A stretch of 64,000 bases of DNA from Oceanihabitans sediminis (GCF_003337215.1 NZ_QPIG01000002.1:124001-188000), one strand, 5' to 3'. Counted from the stretch's first letter, positions 1 to 8,336 are shown. Numbers and translations: made by a program. Notes: generated by a model from the letters alone, not told the origin.

Positions 1-579
1 TACATCCAAATTGGATATATTATTATCATAACATCTTAAGTCTTTTAAATTAATATTAAAGGATAAATCTAAAGCACTTAAATTATTGATATTACAAGAC
101 AGCAACTCTAAATTCGAATTATTACTTACATCTAAAGTAGTTAATAAGTTATTACTGATATAGAGTTTTTTTAATTGTGTATTTGCTTGAAGATTAATAG
201 TTGAAATATAATTATTATCAAAATCTATAATTTCAATGTTAGGATTTGTACTTAAGTCAATAGTAGTTAAATGATTATTGATTGCATATAAATTTTTTAA
301 ATTTTGAAAAGCACTAATACCTGTTAAATCCGATATATTATAGTCATCAATATATAAAGTAGTTATAGCAATAGCATCACTATTCAATATATTTCCATTT
401 AAACCATTAGTGTCAATATTAAGATATATTAAGGCTTGTTCAAAATTTGAATCAAGAATTGCGGTAGTTTGAGAATGTAGGTTTAGGCTATTTATAAAAT
501 TAATGGTAATAATTAATAAGTAAAACTTAAAATTGTATAAATAGTTTAACACTCCATTACAAAAGTTGATTAATAGCAT
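1..579 (-). CDS. Secreted leucine-rich-repeat protein, N-terminal part (cut by window edge)
   Basis: The minus strand is open for 193 codons from an ATG at 579 to the window edge. The N-terminus has a hydrophobic stretch ending in NLHSQT, as expected for a signal peptide. It is followed by a FEQALIYLNIDT segment and then about six LRR units of roughly 20 residues with the pattern L-x-x-L-x-x-x-N-N (for example NNHLTTIDLSTNPNIEIIDF). In Flavobacteriaceae this architecture (export signal, a 'DxNFEQALIxLGIDT' lead-in, then LRRs) is typical of T9SS-secreted surface proteins with a C-terminal sorting domain; that domain would lie outside the window. A GTG at 552 is an alternative start, closer to the hydrophobic core. 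LRR character is clear; the ligand is unknown. Confidence 0.8.
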   Translation of the reverse strand, partial: MLLINFCNGVLNYLYNFKFYLLIITINFINSLNLHSQTTAILDSNFEQALIYLNIDTNGLNGNILNSDAIAITTLYIDDYNISDLTGISAFQNLKNLYAINNHLTTIDLSTNPNIEIIDFDNNYISTINLQANTQLKKLYISNNLLTTLDVSNNSNLELLSCNINNLSALDLSFNINLKDLRCYDNNISNLDV

Positions 580-688
580 AATGTCTTTTTCATTAGTGTG
601 TTACACTATCTAATTTAAGCAATAAGCTGATTATGCTATAAATAAGGAAATACTATTCGTTAAGATGTTTCTATTATACGTTTAAAAA

Positions 689-1078
689 CTAATCGTTTAA
701 TCTATCTCTTACAAACTCAATTTGTGTTTTATGGTGTGGTACGGCATTACCGTTAGCGTCAAGGTTTACCATAATTATCTTTTCTATAGTAATAATGGTT
801 TCTCTAGTTACCATATTTCTAACCTCACAATACATAGTTAAAGAAGATCTTCCAAAACTTGTTGCTTGTATTCCTATTTCTATGATATCACCTTCCCTTG
901 CAGAACTAACAAAGTCTATTTCTGTCATAAACTTTGTTACAACATGCTTGTTTTCTAACTGTACAACTGCGTAAAGAGCAGCTTCTTCATCTATCCATTC
1001 TAAAAGTCTTCCTCCAAACAGTGTTCCGTTAGGGTTTAAGTCTTCAGGTTTAATCCATTTTCTTGTATGAAATTTCAT
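689..1078 (-). CDS. Acyl-CoA thioesterase (hotdog fold, YciA/BFIT-like)
   Basis: A 129-residue single hotdog-domain protein. The segment NPNGTLFGGRLLEWIDEEAA is the classic acyl-CoA hydrolase signature, with the hotdog helix carrying the acidic residue in WIDE. DFVSSAREGDIIEI forms the second conserved strand. The family hydrolyses acyl-CoA thioesters to free fatty acid and CoA in the cytoplasm; chain-length preference cannot be read from sequence. The gene lies 25 bases downstream of the DUF2461 gene and is probably cotranscribed with it. The length matches single-domain relatives, so it looks complete. Confidence 0.85.
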   Translation of the reverse strand: MKFHTRKWIKPEDLNPNGTLFGGRLLEWIDEEAALYAVVQLENKHVVTKFMTEIDFVSSAREGDIIEIGIQATSFGRSSLTMYCEVRNMVTRETIITIEKIIMVNLDANGNAVPHHKTQIEFVRDRLND

Positions 1079-1103
1079 AGGGTATTTTATTTGTTAATAG
1101 TTT

Positions 1104-1781
1104 TTATATTATGGAAACACCATTTAAATCGGTTGTAAGCACGTCACTCATATAATCAAAAAATGGTCTAATAGATATAAATGCTTCATCTACATTATTT
1201 ATAAAATCTGGAGAAAACACTTCTTTATCTGAAAAGTTTTTAGTGAAAATAAATTGCTTTTTTCTGATTAAATCGATAGCCTTGTGTTCCTTATCAAAAT
1301 TTCTTGGAGCTGTTTTTAACTCTTCTCCGACTAAATCTCCCCAAACAGATTTAAACTTTTTGTTGTTTATAATTTCACGAATTTCTTGATCGTCTTGTTG
1401 AAACTCTCTTCGTATTCGTAATAAATCGTCTTTGTTGGGTTCCCAAAATCCAGTCGCTATAAAACTTTGATTATTTGGTTGAATTTGTAAGTAGTATCCT
1501 CCTCTTAAATAAGGTTTTGTTCTACTGAAAGATGCTCCTAAATGGGTTTTATAAGGTAATTTATTTTTGGAAAAACGAACATCTCTATATATTCTAAACA
1601 CCTTCATTTTCTCAATGCTATCATGCTTATTTAATTTCTCTAAAAGCTGTCCAAAAACCTTTTTTACTTCTAGTTCAATTTCTTTAAACTCTTTCTTATT
1701 ATCATTAAACCAATCTCTATTATTATTTTTCTTTAATCGGTTTAAAAAGTCAAAAGTTTCTTTGTGTATAGTTTCTAGCAT
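1104..1781 (-). CDS. DUF2461 domain-containing protein
   Basis: This 225-residue soluble protein matches the DUF2461/TIGR02453 family: an early FLNRLKKNNNRDWFNDNKKE segment, the central KVFRIYRDVRFSKNKLPYKTH motif, and GGYYLQIQPNN in the middle. The family is widespread in bacteria and has no established biochemical function that I can state. It is full length, starts at an ATG and is followed after 25 bases by the thioesterase gene, suggesting a two-gene operon. No signal peptide or membrane segment is visible. Confidence 0.85.
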   Translation of the reverse strand: MLETIHKETFDFLNRLKKNNNRDWFNDNKKEFKEIELEVKKVFGQLLEKLNKHDSIEKMKVFRIYRDVRFSKNKLPYKTHLGASFSRTKPYLRGGYYLQIQPNNQSFIATGFWEPNKDDLLRIRREFQQDDQEIREIINNKKFKSVWGDLVGEELKTAPRNFDKEHKAIDLIRKKQFIFTKNFSDKEVFSPDFINNVDEAFISIRPFFDYMSDVLTTDLNGVSII

Positions 1782-1812
1782 TATCTAAAATTTAGTAGGT
1801 ATTAAAAATACA

Positions 1813-1839
1813 AAAAGCCTCGATAAAATCGAGACCTTT
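1813..1839 (-). terminator. Rho-independent terminator of the small lipoprotein gene
   Basis: Read on the minus strand, arms 1839-1828 and 1824-1813 pair over 12 positions (CTCGAT/ATCGAG core, then two G-U wobbles), with a 3-base loop, followed by a run of T. It lies 24 bases past the stop of the 55-residue lipoprotein gene, which supports that gene being real and independently transcribed. Confidence 0.7.
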
Positions 1840-1863
1840 GTTTATTTGTTGTGAATTTAAAAA

Positions 1864-2031
1864 TTACTCTAAAGCATCTTCTAATTCATCTCCTGCATCT
1901 TCAATAGCATCTCCTGCATCATCTACAGCAGACTCAATATGTTCTCCAGGAGTTTTCTTTTCTTCTCTACAGCTTGTAAATACAGTAGAAATTGAAAACA
2001 TAAATACTAAAGCATAAACTATTTTTTTCAT
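1864..2031 (-). CDS. Small acidic lipoprotein (55 aa)
   Basis: An ATG at 2031 opens 55 codons ending in TAA at 1864. The N-terminus MKKIVYALVFMFSISTVFTSC is a lipoprotein signal peptide with the lipobox Cys at residue 21. The mature part is highly acidic and built from the near-repeat DDAGDAIEDAGDELEDALE, which should be helical. Tiny Bacteroidota lipoproteins of this kind are probably envelope-anchored; no function is known to me. The gene has its own terminator just downstream and sits beside another tiny envelope gene (2086-2250). It is short enough to be missed by routine gene calling. Confidence 0.7.
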   Translation of the reverse strand: MKKIVYALVFMFSISTVFTSCREEKKTPGEHIESAVDDAGDAIEDAGDELEDALE

Positions 2032-2085
2032 AATATAAAATTGATTTTTAGTGGTTATTCGTTTATTAAAATTGTTGCATTTAAA

Positions 2086-2250
2086 TTAGGACTTCTTCAT
2101 TAAACTTTTTAGAAGTGAAAGTATAAATAGCACAATGAAAATAAAGAAAAATATTTTGGCTATTCCTGCTGATGCTCCTGCAATGCCACTAAATCCAAGG
2201 ATTCCGGCTATAATTGCAATAATTATAAATATAATAGTCCAACGTAACAT
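2086..2250 (-). CDS. DUF1328/YtjA-type small membrane protein (54 aa)
   Basis: The 54-codon frame starts [20 protein letters not shown] and continues [20 protein letters not shown]. Two hydrophobic helices separated by a small-residue turn (G/A-rich GIAGASAG) are the hallmark of the DUF1328 family, whose E. coli member is YtjA. The stop is TAA at 2086. The protein should lie in the inner membrane; its biochemical role is not established. The acidic lipoprotein follows on the same strand after a 54-base gap (2032-2085), so the two might be cotranscribed envelope-stress genes, but that is inference. Confidence 0.8.
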   Translation of the reverse strand: MLRWTIIFIIIAIIAGILGFSGIAGASAGIAKIFFFIFIVLFILSLLKSLMKKS

Positions 2251-2283
2251 AAAGTTTGAATTTAAAGTTAATACAATTAGAAA

Positions 2284-2324
2284 TAGGTTCCTAATTTTTA
2301 GAACCTAAACCCTAACGATTAGGG
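2284..2324. repeat. Two tandem perfect hairpins in the corA/DUF1328 spacer
   Basis: Two inverted repeats sit almost back to back: TAGGTTC (2284-2290) with GAACCTA (2301-2307), loop 10 bases; and CCCTAA (2310-2315) with TTAGGG (2319-2324), loop CGA. They lie in the 236-base spacer between corA and the DUF1328-type gene. Neither has a long T run in either direction, although ATTTTATT follows on the plus side. They could end corA transcription weakly or structure the leader of the small gene. Confidence 0.5.
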
Positions 2325-2486
2325 ATTTTATTAAGAAAATACTTTGTAAGCTTTAAAACAAGCTAAATTGTATATAGCTAGTTTTATTTAAAGTTATTCG
2401 CTATTATTAATCTAATTGAAATTTAATTAATACTTATTATTTTAACTGTTTTTAATAGATTAAATATAAATATAAGTTAAATTTTG

Positions 2487-3572
2487 TTAAATCCACTTCT
2501 TTTTTCTAAAATAAATTAACATAATGATAAGTATTATTATCATTATTGCCCAAACAATGATATATCCATGCTCATAATGTAGTTCTGGCATGTTTTCAAA
2601 ATTCATTCCATAGATTCCTGCTATAAAAGTAAGTGGAATGAAAATGGTTGCTATTATTGTAAGGACTTTCATGACTTCATTCATCTTATTACTAATGTTT
2701 GTCATGTATAAGTCCATCAAGCCCCAAATCATCTCTCTATATAAGTCTATACTCTCATTAACCTGTATCATGTGATCATATAGGTTTCTAAGATAATTAT
2801 TAGTCCTTGGGTCTATATATTTCCATTCTGATTTTTCAAGTTTGTTTACAACTTCACGAAAAGGAAAGACGGTTCTTCTAATTTTAAGTATTTCTCGTTT
2901 TTGCTTCTGAATATCCGAAGTTATTTCGTTAGTACTTGTTTCTTGAAGAAAAAGTCGTTCTTCTAAATCTTCTATTTTATCTCCTTCGGCTTCAATTACA
3001 GTGAAATAATTATCTACAACAGCATCTAAAATAGCATACATTAAATAATCTGCTCTTGCGTTACGAATTCTACCTTTACTATTTCTAATTCTATCTCTTA
3101 AATCATCAAAAACATCTCCATCGGCTTCCTGAAAAGTAAGTAGATAATTTTCTCCTACTACCAAACTCATATGCTCATACACTATTTCTTCATCGTCCTT
3201 AAAATGCAACATTTTAAAAACAATAAATAAATAGTCTTCATATTCTTCAATCTTTGCCCTTTGGTTTGTTGTTACTATATCCTCAAGAACTAAAGGGTGT
3301 AAATTGTAATGTTTCCCAAGCTTTTCAATTTCGGTTGTATTATATAAACCGTTAATATTTATCCAGGTAACGTGCTCTTTTCCTTTAAAATCGAATGCAT
3401 CTTCTACCTTATTAGAAGTATTAAAATCGCACAAATTTTTATTGTAGTTTACAATGTCTACAACCGTTTTGAGTGATTTCTTTTCACCAACATAGGTAAC
3501 TGTCCCAGGAACAGAGTTTACTGTTTTATATTTTCGTTTTTGCTTAGGGGTTTTTCGATTTTTTTGCGCCAT
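2487..3572 (-). CDS. corA: CorA family magnesium/cobalt transporter
   Basis: A 361-residue protein with a long soluble N-terminal domain (about 1-295), helical in its second half, and two C-terminal membrane helices. The family signature Y-G-M-N is present at the end of the first helix (GIYGMNFENMPE), followed by a second helix and the basic tail RKKKWI facing the cytoplasm. CorA forms a pentameric inner-membrane channel for Mg2+ and related divalent ions. Length and topology are standard. The TruA-like gene ends 32 bases upstream of the corA start on the same strand, so the two may be cotranscribed. The basic N-terminus (AQKNRKTPKQKRKYK) is typical of Bacteroidota members. Confidence 0.92.
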   Translation of the reverse strand: MAQKNRKTPKQKRKYKTVNSVPGTVTYVGEKKSLKTVVDIVNYNKNLCDFNTSNKVEDAFDFKGKEHVTWININGLYNTTEIEKLGKHYNLHPLVLEDIVTTNQRAKIEEYEDYLFIVFKMLHFKDDEEIVYEHMSLVVGENYLLTFQEADGDVFDDLRDRIRNSKGRIRNARADYLMYAILDAVVDNYFTVIEAEGDKIEDLEERLFLQETSTNEITSDIQKQKREILKIRRTVFPFREVVNKLEKSEWKYIDPRTNNYLRNLYDHMIQVNESIDLYREMIWGLMDLYMTNISNKMNEVMKVLTIIATIFIPLTFIAGIYGMNFENMPELHYEHGYIIVWAIMIIILIIMLIYFRKKKWI

Positions 3573-3604
3573 GAAGATCTTGTTATACTTAAAAGTACTA
3601 AAGT

Positions 3605-4387
3605 TTATTCAAATTCAATGCTATTTAGTATTAAACCTGAAGCTGGAGCAATATAATCCATTACTTCTGTGCTTTCGGGTAACAGACTTTTTTTAATGTA
3701 TTCTAAAGTAATTTCGCCTTTACCTAGTTTGATAAGTGCTCCCATCATTAACCTAATTTGATTTCTACCAAAACCCTTGCCTTGAACACGTAGTAGGTAA
3801 GTTTTCTCCGGAAAGAAATTTGCACTAAAAACAGTGTTTTCTACAAGCTCACAAGTAGAAATTTCTCGAGTGTACAATCCTTCATTAGAAGCTTTATAGC
3901 AATAAGTTTTAAAGTTATGCGTCCCTTGAAACAGCTTTGCTCCCTCCTGCATTTTTTCAATATCTAAAGTATCTAAAACAGTGGTTAATATTGGAGCACA
4001 GAACGGGTGACATTTTTGTCCGTGCGTAAAAAGGTATAAATACTCTTTAGTTTTTGAATGCTGAATAATATTGAAATCTGCATCTACTTCTTTAATATCT
4101 AGGGCACGAATATCTTGAGGTAAGTTGTAATTGAAGAGCTCTAAGAAAGCTTTCATATCTTCAATTGGTTCATATAAAAAAAGTTCAAAAGCAGAAGCAT
4201 TTGCCGAAACCATAGCGTCTGTTCTACCTGAAGCCAAGGTTTTAAAGCGTTTTCCTTCTAATATAAATTTGAATGTTCTATCAATCATTAGATGCACCGT
4301 TTTTACATTTGGCTGTTTTTGCCAACCATGAAAACGGTAACCTAAATATTGAATAGTAATGACATAATAGTATCTTTTTTGAAACAT
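3605..4387 (-). CDS. TruA-like tRNA pseudouridine synthase, divergent paralogue
   Basis: The 260-residue protein has the TruA layout: an N-terminal YLGYRFHGWQKQPN strand (canonical YDGxxFxGWQxQ), the catalytic-aspartate motif as GRTDAMVSANASAFEL, and a later THNFKTYCYK segment. TruA isomerises uridines 38-40 in tRNA anticodon stems. The active-site Asp of G-R-T-D is retained, but the usual GVHA after it is replaced by MVSA, and positions after it also diverge. This suggests a specialised or paralogous synthase rather than the housekeeping TruA; the substrate cannot be read from sequence. corA follows after 32 bases. Confidence 0.75.
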   Translation of the reverse strand: MFQKRYYYVITIQYLGYRFHGWQKQPNVKTVHLMIDRTFKFILEGKRFKTLASGRTDAMVSANASAFELFLYEPIEDMKAFLELFNYNLPQDIRALDIKEVDADFNIIQHSKTKEYLYLFTHGQKCHPFCAPILTTVLDTLDIEKMQEGAKLFQGTHNFKTYCYKASNEGLYTREISTCELVENTVFSANFFPEKTYLLRVQGKGFGRNQIRLMMGALIKLGKGEITLEYIKKSLLPESTEVMDYIAPASGLILNSIEFE

Positions 4388-4498
4388 TTTCCTATTTGAA
4401 ATTTAATAGCAGCAAGTAACTTATTTTATAACATCTAACAAAATTTTAATACATATCTTCTGTAAAGAATAGCTGCAATAATTAGTTTATAAGCATAA

Positions 4499-4527
4499 AA
4501 AAAGCATCTAGAAACTAGATGCTTTTT
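4499..4527 (-). terminator. Rho-independent terminator of the fabG-VWA-prohibitin operon
   Basis: A perfect 13-bp inverted repeat (4499-4511 with 4515-4527, loop AAA) has the core GCATCTAG/CTAGATGC and A/T tracts on both sides, so it can act in both directions. It lies 22 bases past the prohibitin stop. Confidence 0.85.
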
Positions 4528-4549
4528 AGATATTTTTATTTCCTAATAA

Positions 4550-5365
4550 TTACTGGTTTCCAAGTATAATAGGCATTCCTGAATCGCCAGATCCAATAAC
4601 AACTACTTTGCTGTTAGGAGATTCTGATAATTTAATAGTAGCCTCAATACCTTTATCTTGTAAGATCTTATCGGTTAATGATGCACTTAAAATTCTATTT
4701 GCATCTGCTTTACCTTGTGCTTCAATAATTTGTTTTTCCGCTTCTTTTGCAGCAGTAACTAATCTAAATTCGTATTCTAAAGACTCTTGCTCTTGCTTTA
4801 ATTTACGCTCAATCGCATCTTTGATTGTTGGAGGTAAAGTTACATCACGAACTAATACTTCATTTAATTGAATAAATTGATCTTCAACAATTTTCTTTGT
4901 TTCTTCAAAAATTTCTTGCTGAATAGCGTCACGTTTACTAGAATATAGTTGCTCTGGTGTATAACGACCTACAACACTTCTTGCTGCCGAACGAATTGCA
5001 GGAAGCAATACACGTTCTTTATACATTTCACTCTTTTCTTGGTGCAGTTTTCCTAACTGTTTAAAATCTGGTTGAAACCAAATAGATGCTTCCAATTTAA
5101 TATCTAATCCGTTAGAAGAAAGTACATTCATTCTCTCTAAAATCTCTTGTTGTCTTACTTCGTAAACAAACACTTTGTTCCAAGGTGCAACTATATGAAA
5201 ACCTTCACCCATTGGCGGTTGGTCTACAACAACTCCTTCTCCAAATGTCTTAAATAATACTCCTGCCTCCCCTGAGTTAATAGTTACGGCTGACTTTGAT
5301 ATAATAATAAATACAATAATAAATCCGATTAGAATCGGCAATCCAACTTTTGGTAATTTATCCAT
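4550..5365 (-). CDS. Prohibitin-like SPFH/Band 7 membrane protein
   Basis: A 271-residue protein with one N-terminal membrane helix (about residues 9-27, GLPILIGFIIVFIIISKSAV) followed by the SPFH domain (INSGEAGVLFKTFGEGVV, then QEILERMNVLSSNGLDIKLE and RSAARSVVGRYTPEQLYSSK) and a C-terminal helical, probably coiled-coil, part (KQEQESLEYEFRLVTAAKEA). Prohibitin-type proteins oligomerise into membrane rings and often act as scaffolds around AAA proteases. The gene is the last of a three-gene set with the VWA protein 19 bases upstream, and it is followed by a strong terminator. The partner protease is not in the window. Confidence 0.85.
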   Translation of the reverse strand: MDKLPKVGLPILIGFIIVFIIISKSAVTINSGEAGVLFKTFGEGVVVDQPPMGEGFHIVAPWNKVFVYEVRQQEILERMNVLSSNGLDIKLEASIWFQPDFKQLGKLHQEKSEMYKERVLLPAIRSAARSVVGRYTPEQLYSSKRDAIQQEIFEETKKIVEDQFIQLNEVLVRDVTLPPTIKDAIERKLKQEQESLEYEFRLVTAAKEAEKQIIEAQGKADANRILSASLTDKILQDKGIEATIKLSESPNSKVVVIGSGDSGMPIILGNQ

Positions 5366-5384
5366 TTTTAACTTTTTTTATTTT

Positions 5385-7412
5385 TTAAATTAATCCTTTA
5401 TATTTTCTTAAAAACCACTCTATAGCCAAGCTCAAAATAAGTAGGCCTAAAAAGAATTTGAAATCAATCAAAGGTACAATATTTTTACTGCTTTTCTGTA
5501 TGGTAGCGTAGCGTTCGTCTTTCAGCAAATCATCTATCAACGTTTCTGTTTTAGCAACAAAATAGCTAGTTCCATTAGTTTTTTCTGCAACCTGCTCTAG
5601 CTTAGACACATTCGCATTTAAGAATTGCTGTTCTATATAGTATTCTAGTATTTGAAAAGCTCCAGATTCCGAAATATTTTCGCTTGTAGCTTTCACAGTG
5701 AAGCTATATTCCCCAGCAGGAAGGTGACTAATATCTACCTGATAGTGGTTTCCTTTTAGAATAAACGGAAGGGTAGTTATTTCTTCTGTAGTTTTATTTT
5801 TTAAAATAATATTTAAAGATTCTTTAGCATCAAATTCATAGTTTTTATTAAAAAACTGTGCTTTAATTACTCTGTTTGAACTTCCTTGATAAAAAGATTC
5901 GTAATCTATATTTAATCTATTTTTACGCTTATTAGATGCAAGGTACTGGACTAGTTTACCAATAAATGTATCAAAATTATTAAAGGACTTATTGTTTAAG
6001 AAACTCTGTGCTCTCCATCTCCAAATATCTTCTCCTAAAAGAAGCACCTCTCTTCTACCGTTCGTTTCAAAACTTAGCAATAAAGGATCTTCTGTTTCTA
6101 TGCTACCAATCTTTTTATTTAAAATAGTTTCTACAGGAATAGAAAAAGTAGCTTTACCAAAAGCAGATTGTAGTGGTGGAAACGATTCAAAATCTAAATC
6201 GTCTATAATAAAAGTAGTATAATTGGTATTTAAACTTGCTTGATAATCTTCGGTTTGACTAGTAATATCATGCTTATAATCTGTAGTGTTTTTATTTACA
6301 AAAGAATAGTCTGTTTTAGTACCTAAGACTACTAACTTATTGGCATTGTTTTGCTGTAAATCTTCAAAAACACTTTTAAATGTATTGTTTGGCTGATACA
6401 ATATTACTAATTGAAAATCATTTTTTTGCGACAGATATTCCTTTGGGCTTAATATCGAAACAGAACGTTGTTCGTTGGTTTCAATACTCTTTTTAAAAGC
6501 TCCTAAATCTGGATGTATTAGGTCTGAAACAATAGCTACATTTGTCTTTTGATCAATTACTTCAACTGCAAAATTCTTATAATTATTAATAGTATTTTTT
6601 TCACTATCTAATGGAAGAATTTGTGCTTTATACGATTGTACTCCTACTCTATTTGCTGGTAAAGTGAAATTTAAAATTTTAGAATTATCCTCTTTACTAA
6701 AGCTGATATTTTCAGAATAAACCGTTGAAACTCCCGACGTAACAACAAATTTAGAAGTAACACTACTGTTTCCGTTGTAAGCTACAATAGCTTCAACGGG
6801 AAAATTATTTTTTAAAAATGCGTATTTATTTACGTTTAGTTGCTGAAGTTTTAAATCGGTATACTTTACAGTATCTCCTAATATAATAGGATAAATAGGT
6901 TGGTTTACCTTTTCAGCGGAATAAACATAATCATTACCATAGGTTTGGTTTCCGTCTGATAATAAAATAATTGGGGAAGTCGTATTTTTATATATTTGAG
7001 AAAACTCTGAAAAAGCCTTATCTATATTGGTTTCTTGTTCTTTAAAAGAAAGAGAATCACTTGCTTGAAGGTCCTTTCCAAAGGAAAAGAAATTAAGATT
7101 AAACTTATCTAATAAGTTTTTGTTTTCCTTTAAAGTAGAAACTAGTTCAGAAACATTTTCCGTTTGTTGTAAATGCGCAATAGAACTAGAATTATCTACA
7201 GCGATAATTAAGTTAGGCTTTTCGGTGTAGAAGCTAATTTTTTCAAATTTCGGATTCACTAAAAGCAGCAATAGCGTAAAAACACTAATAAACCTTAAAA
7301 ATGCAAAAAGCCAATTACTTTTATTTTTTCCTTTTACATTATACTGAAAAAGCGCTACAAGTAGCGCTATAATTCCAGATAATATAATGTATAAGAGAGT
7401 CTCTATTTGCAT
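5385..7412 (-). CDS. Membrane-anchored VWA-domain protein
   Basis: This 675-residue protein has two N-terminal membrane helices (about 5-23 and 35-52), a VWA-like domain opening with the MIDAS-type DNSSS motif (D73, S75, S77) and LLSDGNQTYG further on, a long beta-rich central region, and one C-terminal helix before a basic tail (EWFLRKYKGLI). Bacteroidota have many such BatA/BatB-like or glutamine-amidotransferase-like membrane proteins; the exact role is not known. Most of the chain should face the periplasm. It lies 17 bases downstream of fabG and 19 upstream of the prohibitin gene, a tight operon. The MIDAS residues suggest metal-dependent protein binding, which is inference. Confidence 0.7.
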   Translation of the reverse strand: MQIETLLYIILSGIIALLVALFQYNVKGKNKSNWLFAFLRFISVFTLLLLLVNPKFEKISFYTEKPNLIIAVDNSSSIAHLQQTENVSELVSTLKENKNLLDKFNLNFFSFGKDLQASDSLSFKEQETNIDKAFSEFSQIYKNTTSPIILLSDGNQTYGNDYVYSAEKVNQPIYPIILGDTVKYTDLKLQQLNVNKYAFLKNNFPVEAIVAYNGNSSVTSKFVVTSGVSTVYSENISFSKEDNSKILNFTLPANRVGVQSYKAQILPLDSEKNTINNYKNFAVEVIDQKTNVAIVSDLIHPDLGAFKKSIETNEQRSVSILSPKEYLSQKNDFQLVILYQPNNTFKSVFEDLQQNNANKLVVLGTKTDYSFVNKNTTDYKHDITSQTEDYQASLNTNYTTFIIDDLDFESFPPLQSAFGKATFSIPVETILNKKIGSIETEDPLLLSFETNGRREVLLLGEDIWRWRAQSFLNNKSFNNFDTFIGKLVQYLASNKRKNRLNIDYESFYQGSSNRVIKAQFFNKNYEFDAKESLNIILKNKTTEEITTLPFILKGNHYQVDISHLPAGEYSFTVKATSENISESGAFQILEYYIEQQFLNANVSKLEQVAEKTNGTSYFVAKTETLIDDLLKDERYATIQKSSKNIVPLIDFKFFLGLLILSLAIEWFLRKYKGLI

Positions 7413-7429
7413 TTTTAGGTTTTAGAAAT

Positions 7430-8176
7430 TTATGTTAACATTCCTCCGTCAACATTCAAGGTCTGACCGGTAACGTAAGCAGACATATCACTAGCAAGGA
7501 ATACACATACATTTGCAATATCTTCTGGTGTTCCTCCTCTTTTTAAAGGAATAGCACTTCTCCACCCTTTTACTGTTTCTTCATCTAATTTTGCTGTCAT
7601 TTCTGTTTCAATAAAACCAGGAGCAATTACATTACATCTAATGTTTCTAGAACCAAGTTCTAAAGCTACGGATTTAGAGAAACCAATAATTCCAGCTTTT
7701 GAAGCGGCATAATTTGTTTGTCCTGCGTTTCCTTTAACTCCAACAACAGAACTCATATTAATTATTGATCCTTTACGTTGTTTTAGCATTGTACGTTGTA
7801 CCGCTTTGGTCATGTTGAAAACAGACTTAAGGTTTACTTCAATTACTTTATCGAAGTCCTCCTCTGAAATACGCATTAATAGATTGTCTTTAGTAATTCC
7901 AGCATTATTGATAAGTATATCTATGCTTCCGAATTCCTTTACCACTTCTTCTGCAAGTTTTTGAGATTCCTCAAAATCTGCAGCATTACTTTGGTATCCT
8001 TTAGCTTTTACACCATAGGCTATTAATTCTTTTTCTAAAGCGTTTGAAGCTTCTACGGAAGAGCTATATGTAAAAGCAACATTTGCACCTTGTTGTGCAA
8101 AAACTTCTGCAATTCCTTTACCAATTCCTCTACTAGCTCCTGTAATAATGGCTGTTTTTCCTTCTAATAGTTTCAT
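7430..8176 (-). CDS. fabG: 3-oxoacyl-[acyl-carrier-protein] reductase FabG
   Basis: A 248-residue short-chain dehydrogenase that reduces 3-oxoacyl-ACP to 3-hydroxyacyl-ACP with NADPH in fatty acid elongation. The cofactor motif GASRGIGKG begins at residue 13; NNAG follows in the middle; the catalytic Ser is in INMSSVVG and the Tyr/Lys pair in YAASK. The C-terminus YVTGQTLNVDGGM is typical of FabG. It heads a three-gene operon with a membrane VWA protein and a prohibitin; the functional link is unclear. Many SDRs share this fold, but length and all motifs fit FabG well. Confidence 0.9.
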   Translation of the reverse strand: MKLLEGKTAIITGASRGIGKGIAEVFAQQGANVAFTYSSSVEASNALEKELIAYGVKAKGYQSNAADFEESQKLAEEVVKEFGSIDILINNAGITKDNLLMRISEEDFDKVIEVNLKSVFNMTKAVQRTMLKQRKGSIINMSSVVGVKGNAGQTNYAASKAGIIGFSKSVALELGSRNIRCNVIAPGFIETEMTAKLDEETVKGWRSAIPLKRGGTPEDIANVCVFLASDMSAYVTGQTLNVDGGMLT

Positions 8177-8252
8177 TTAAATATCTTTGTGCCTAGCATT
8201 TACAAACGACTTAAAAGTTTATGTAAATATAAATGGCTGTTCATTCTTCTTT

Positions 8253-8260
8253 CAAATATA
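8253..8260 (-). promoter_or_regulatory. Candidate -7 element of the fabG operon
   Basis: On the minus strand this reads TATATTTG, a match to the Bacteroidota TAnnTTTG element. It lies 77 bases upstream of the fabG start. No TTG -33 element is seen at the usual spacing, so the call rests on the -7 box alone. Confidence 0.4.
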
Positions 8261-8285
8261 ACAAATACAAATTGTACGATATAAA

Positions 8286-8315
8286 AAAAACCTCACAAAA
8301 TAATGTGAGGTTTTT
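8286..8315 (-). terminator. Rho-independent terminator after sucD
   Basis: A perfect 12-bp inverted repeat (8286-8297 with 8304-8315; core CCTCACA/TGTGAGG) is flanked by A and T tracts. It begins 21 bases beyond the sucD stop and separates sucD from the fabG operon. Confidence 0.88.
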
Positions 8316-8336
8316 AATATCTATAGTTTATTGAGA

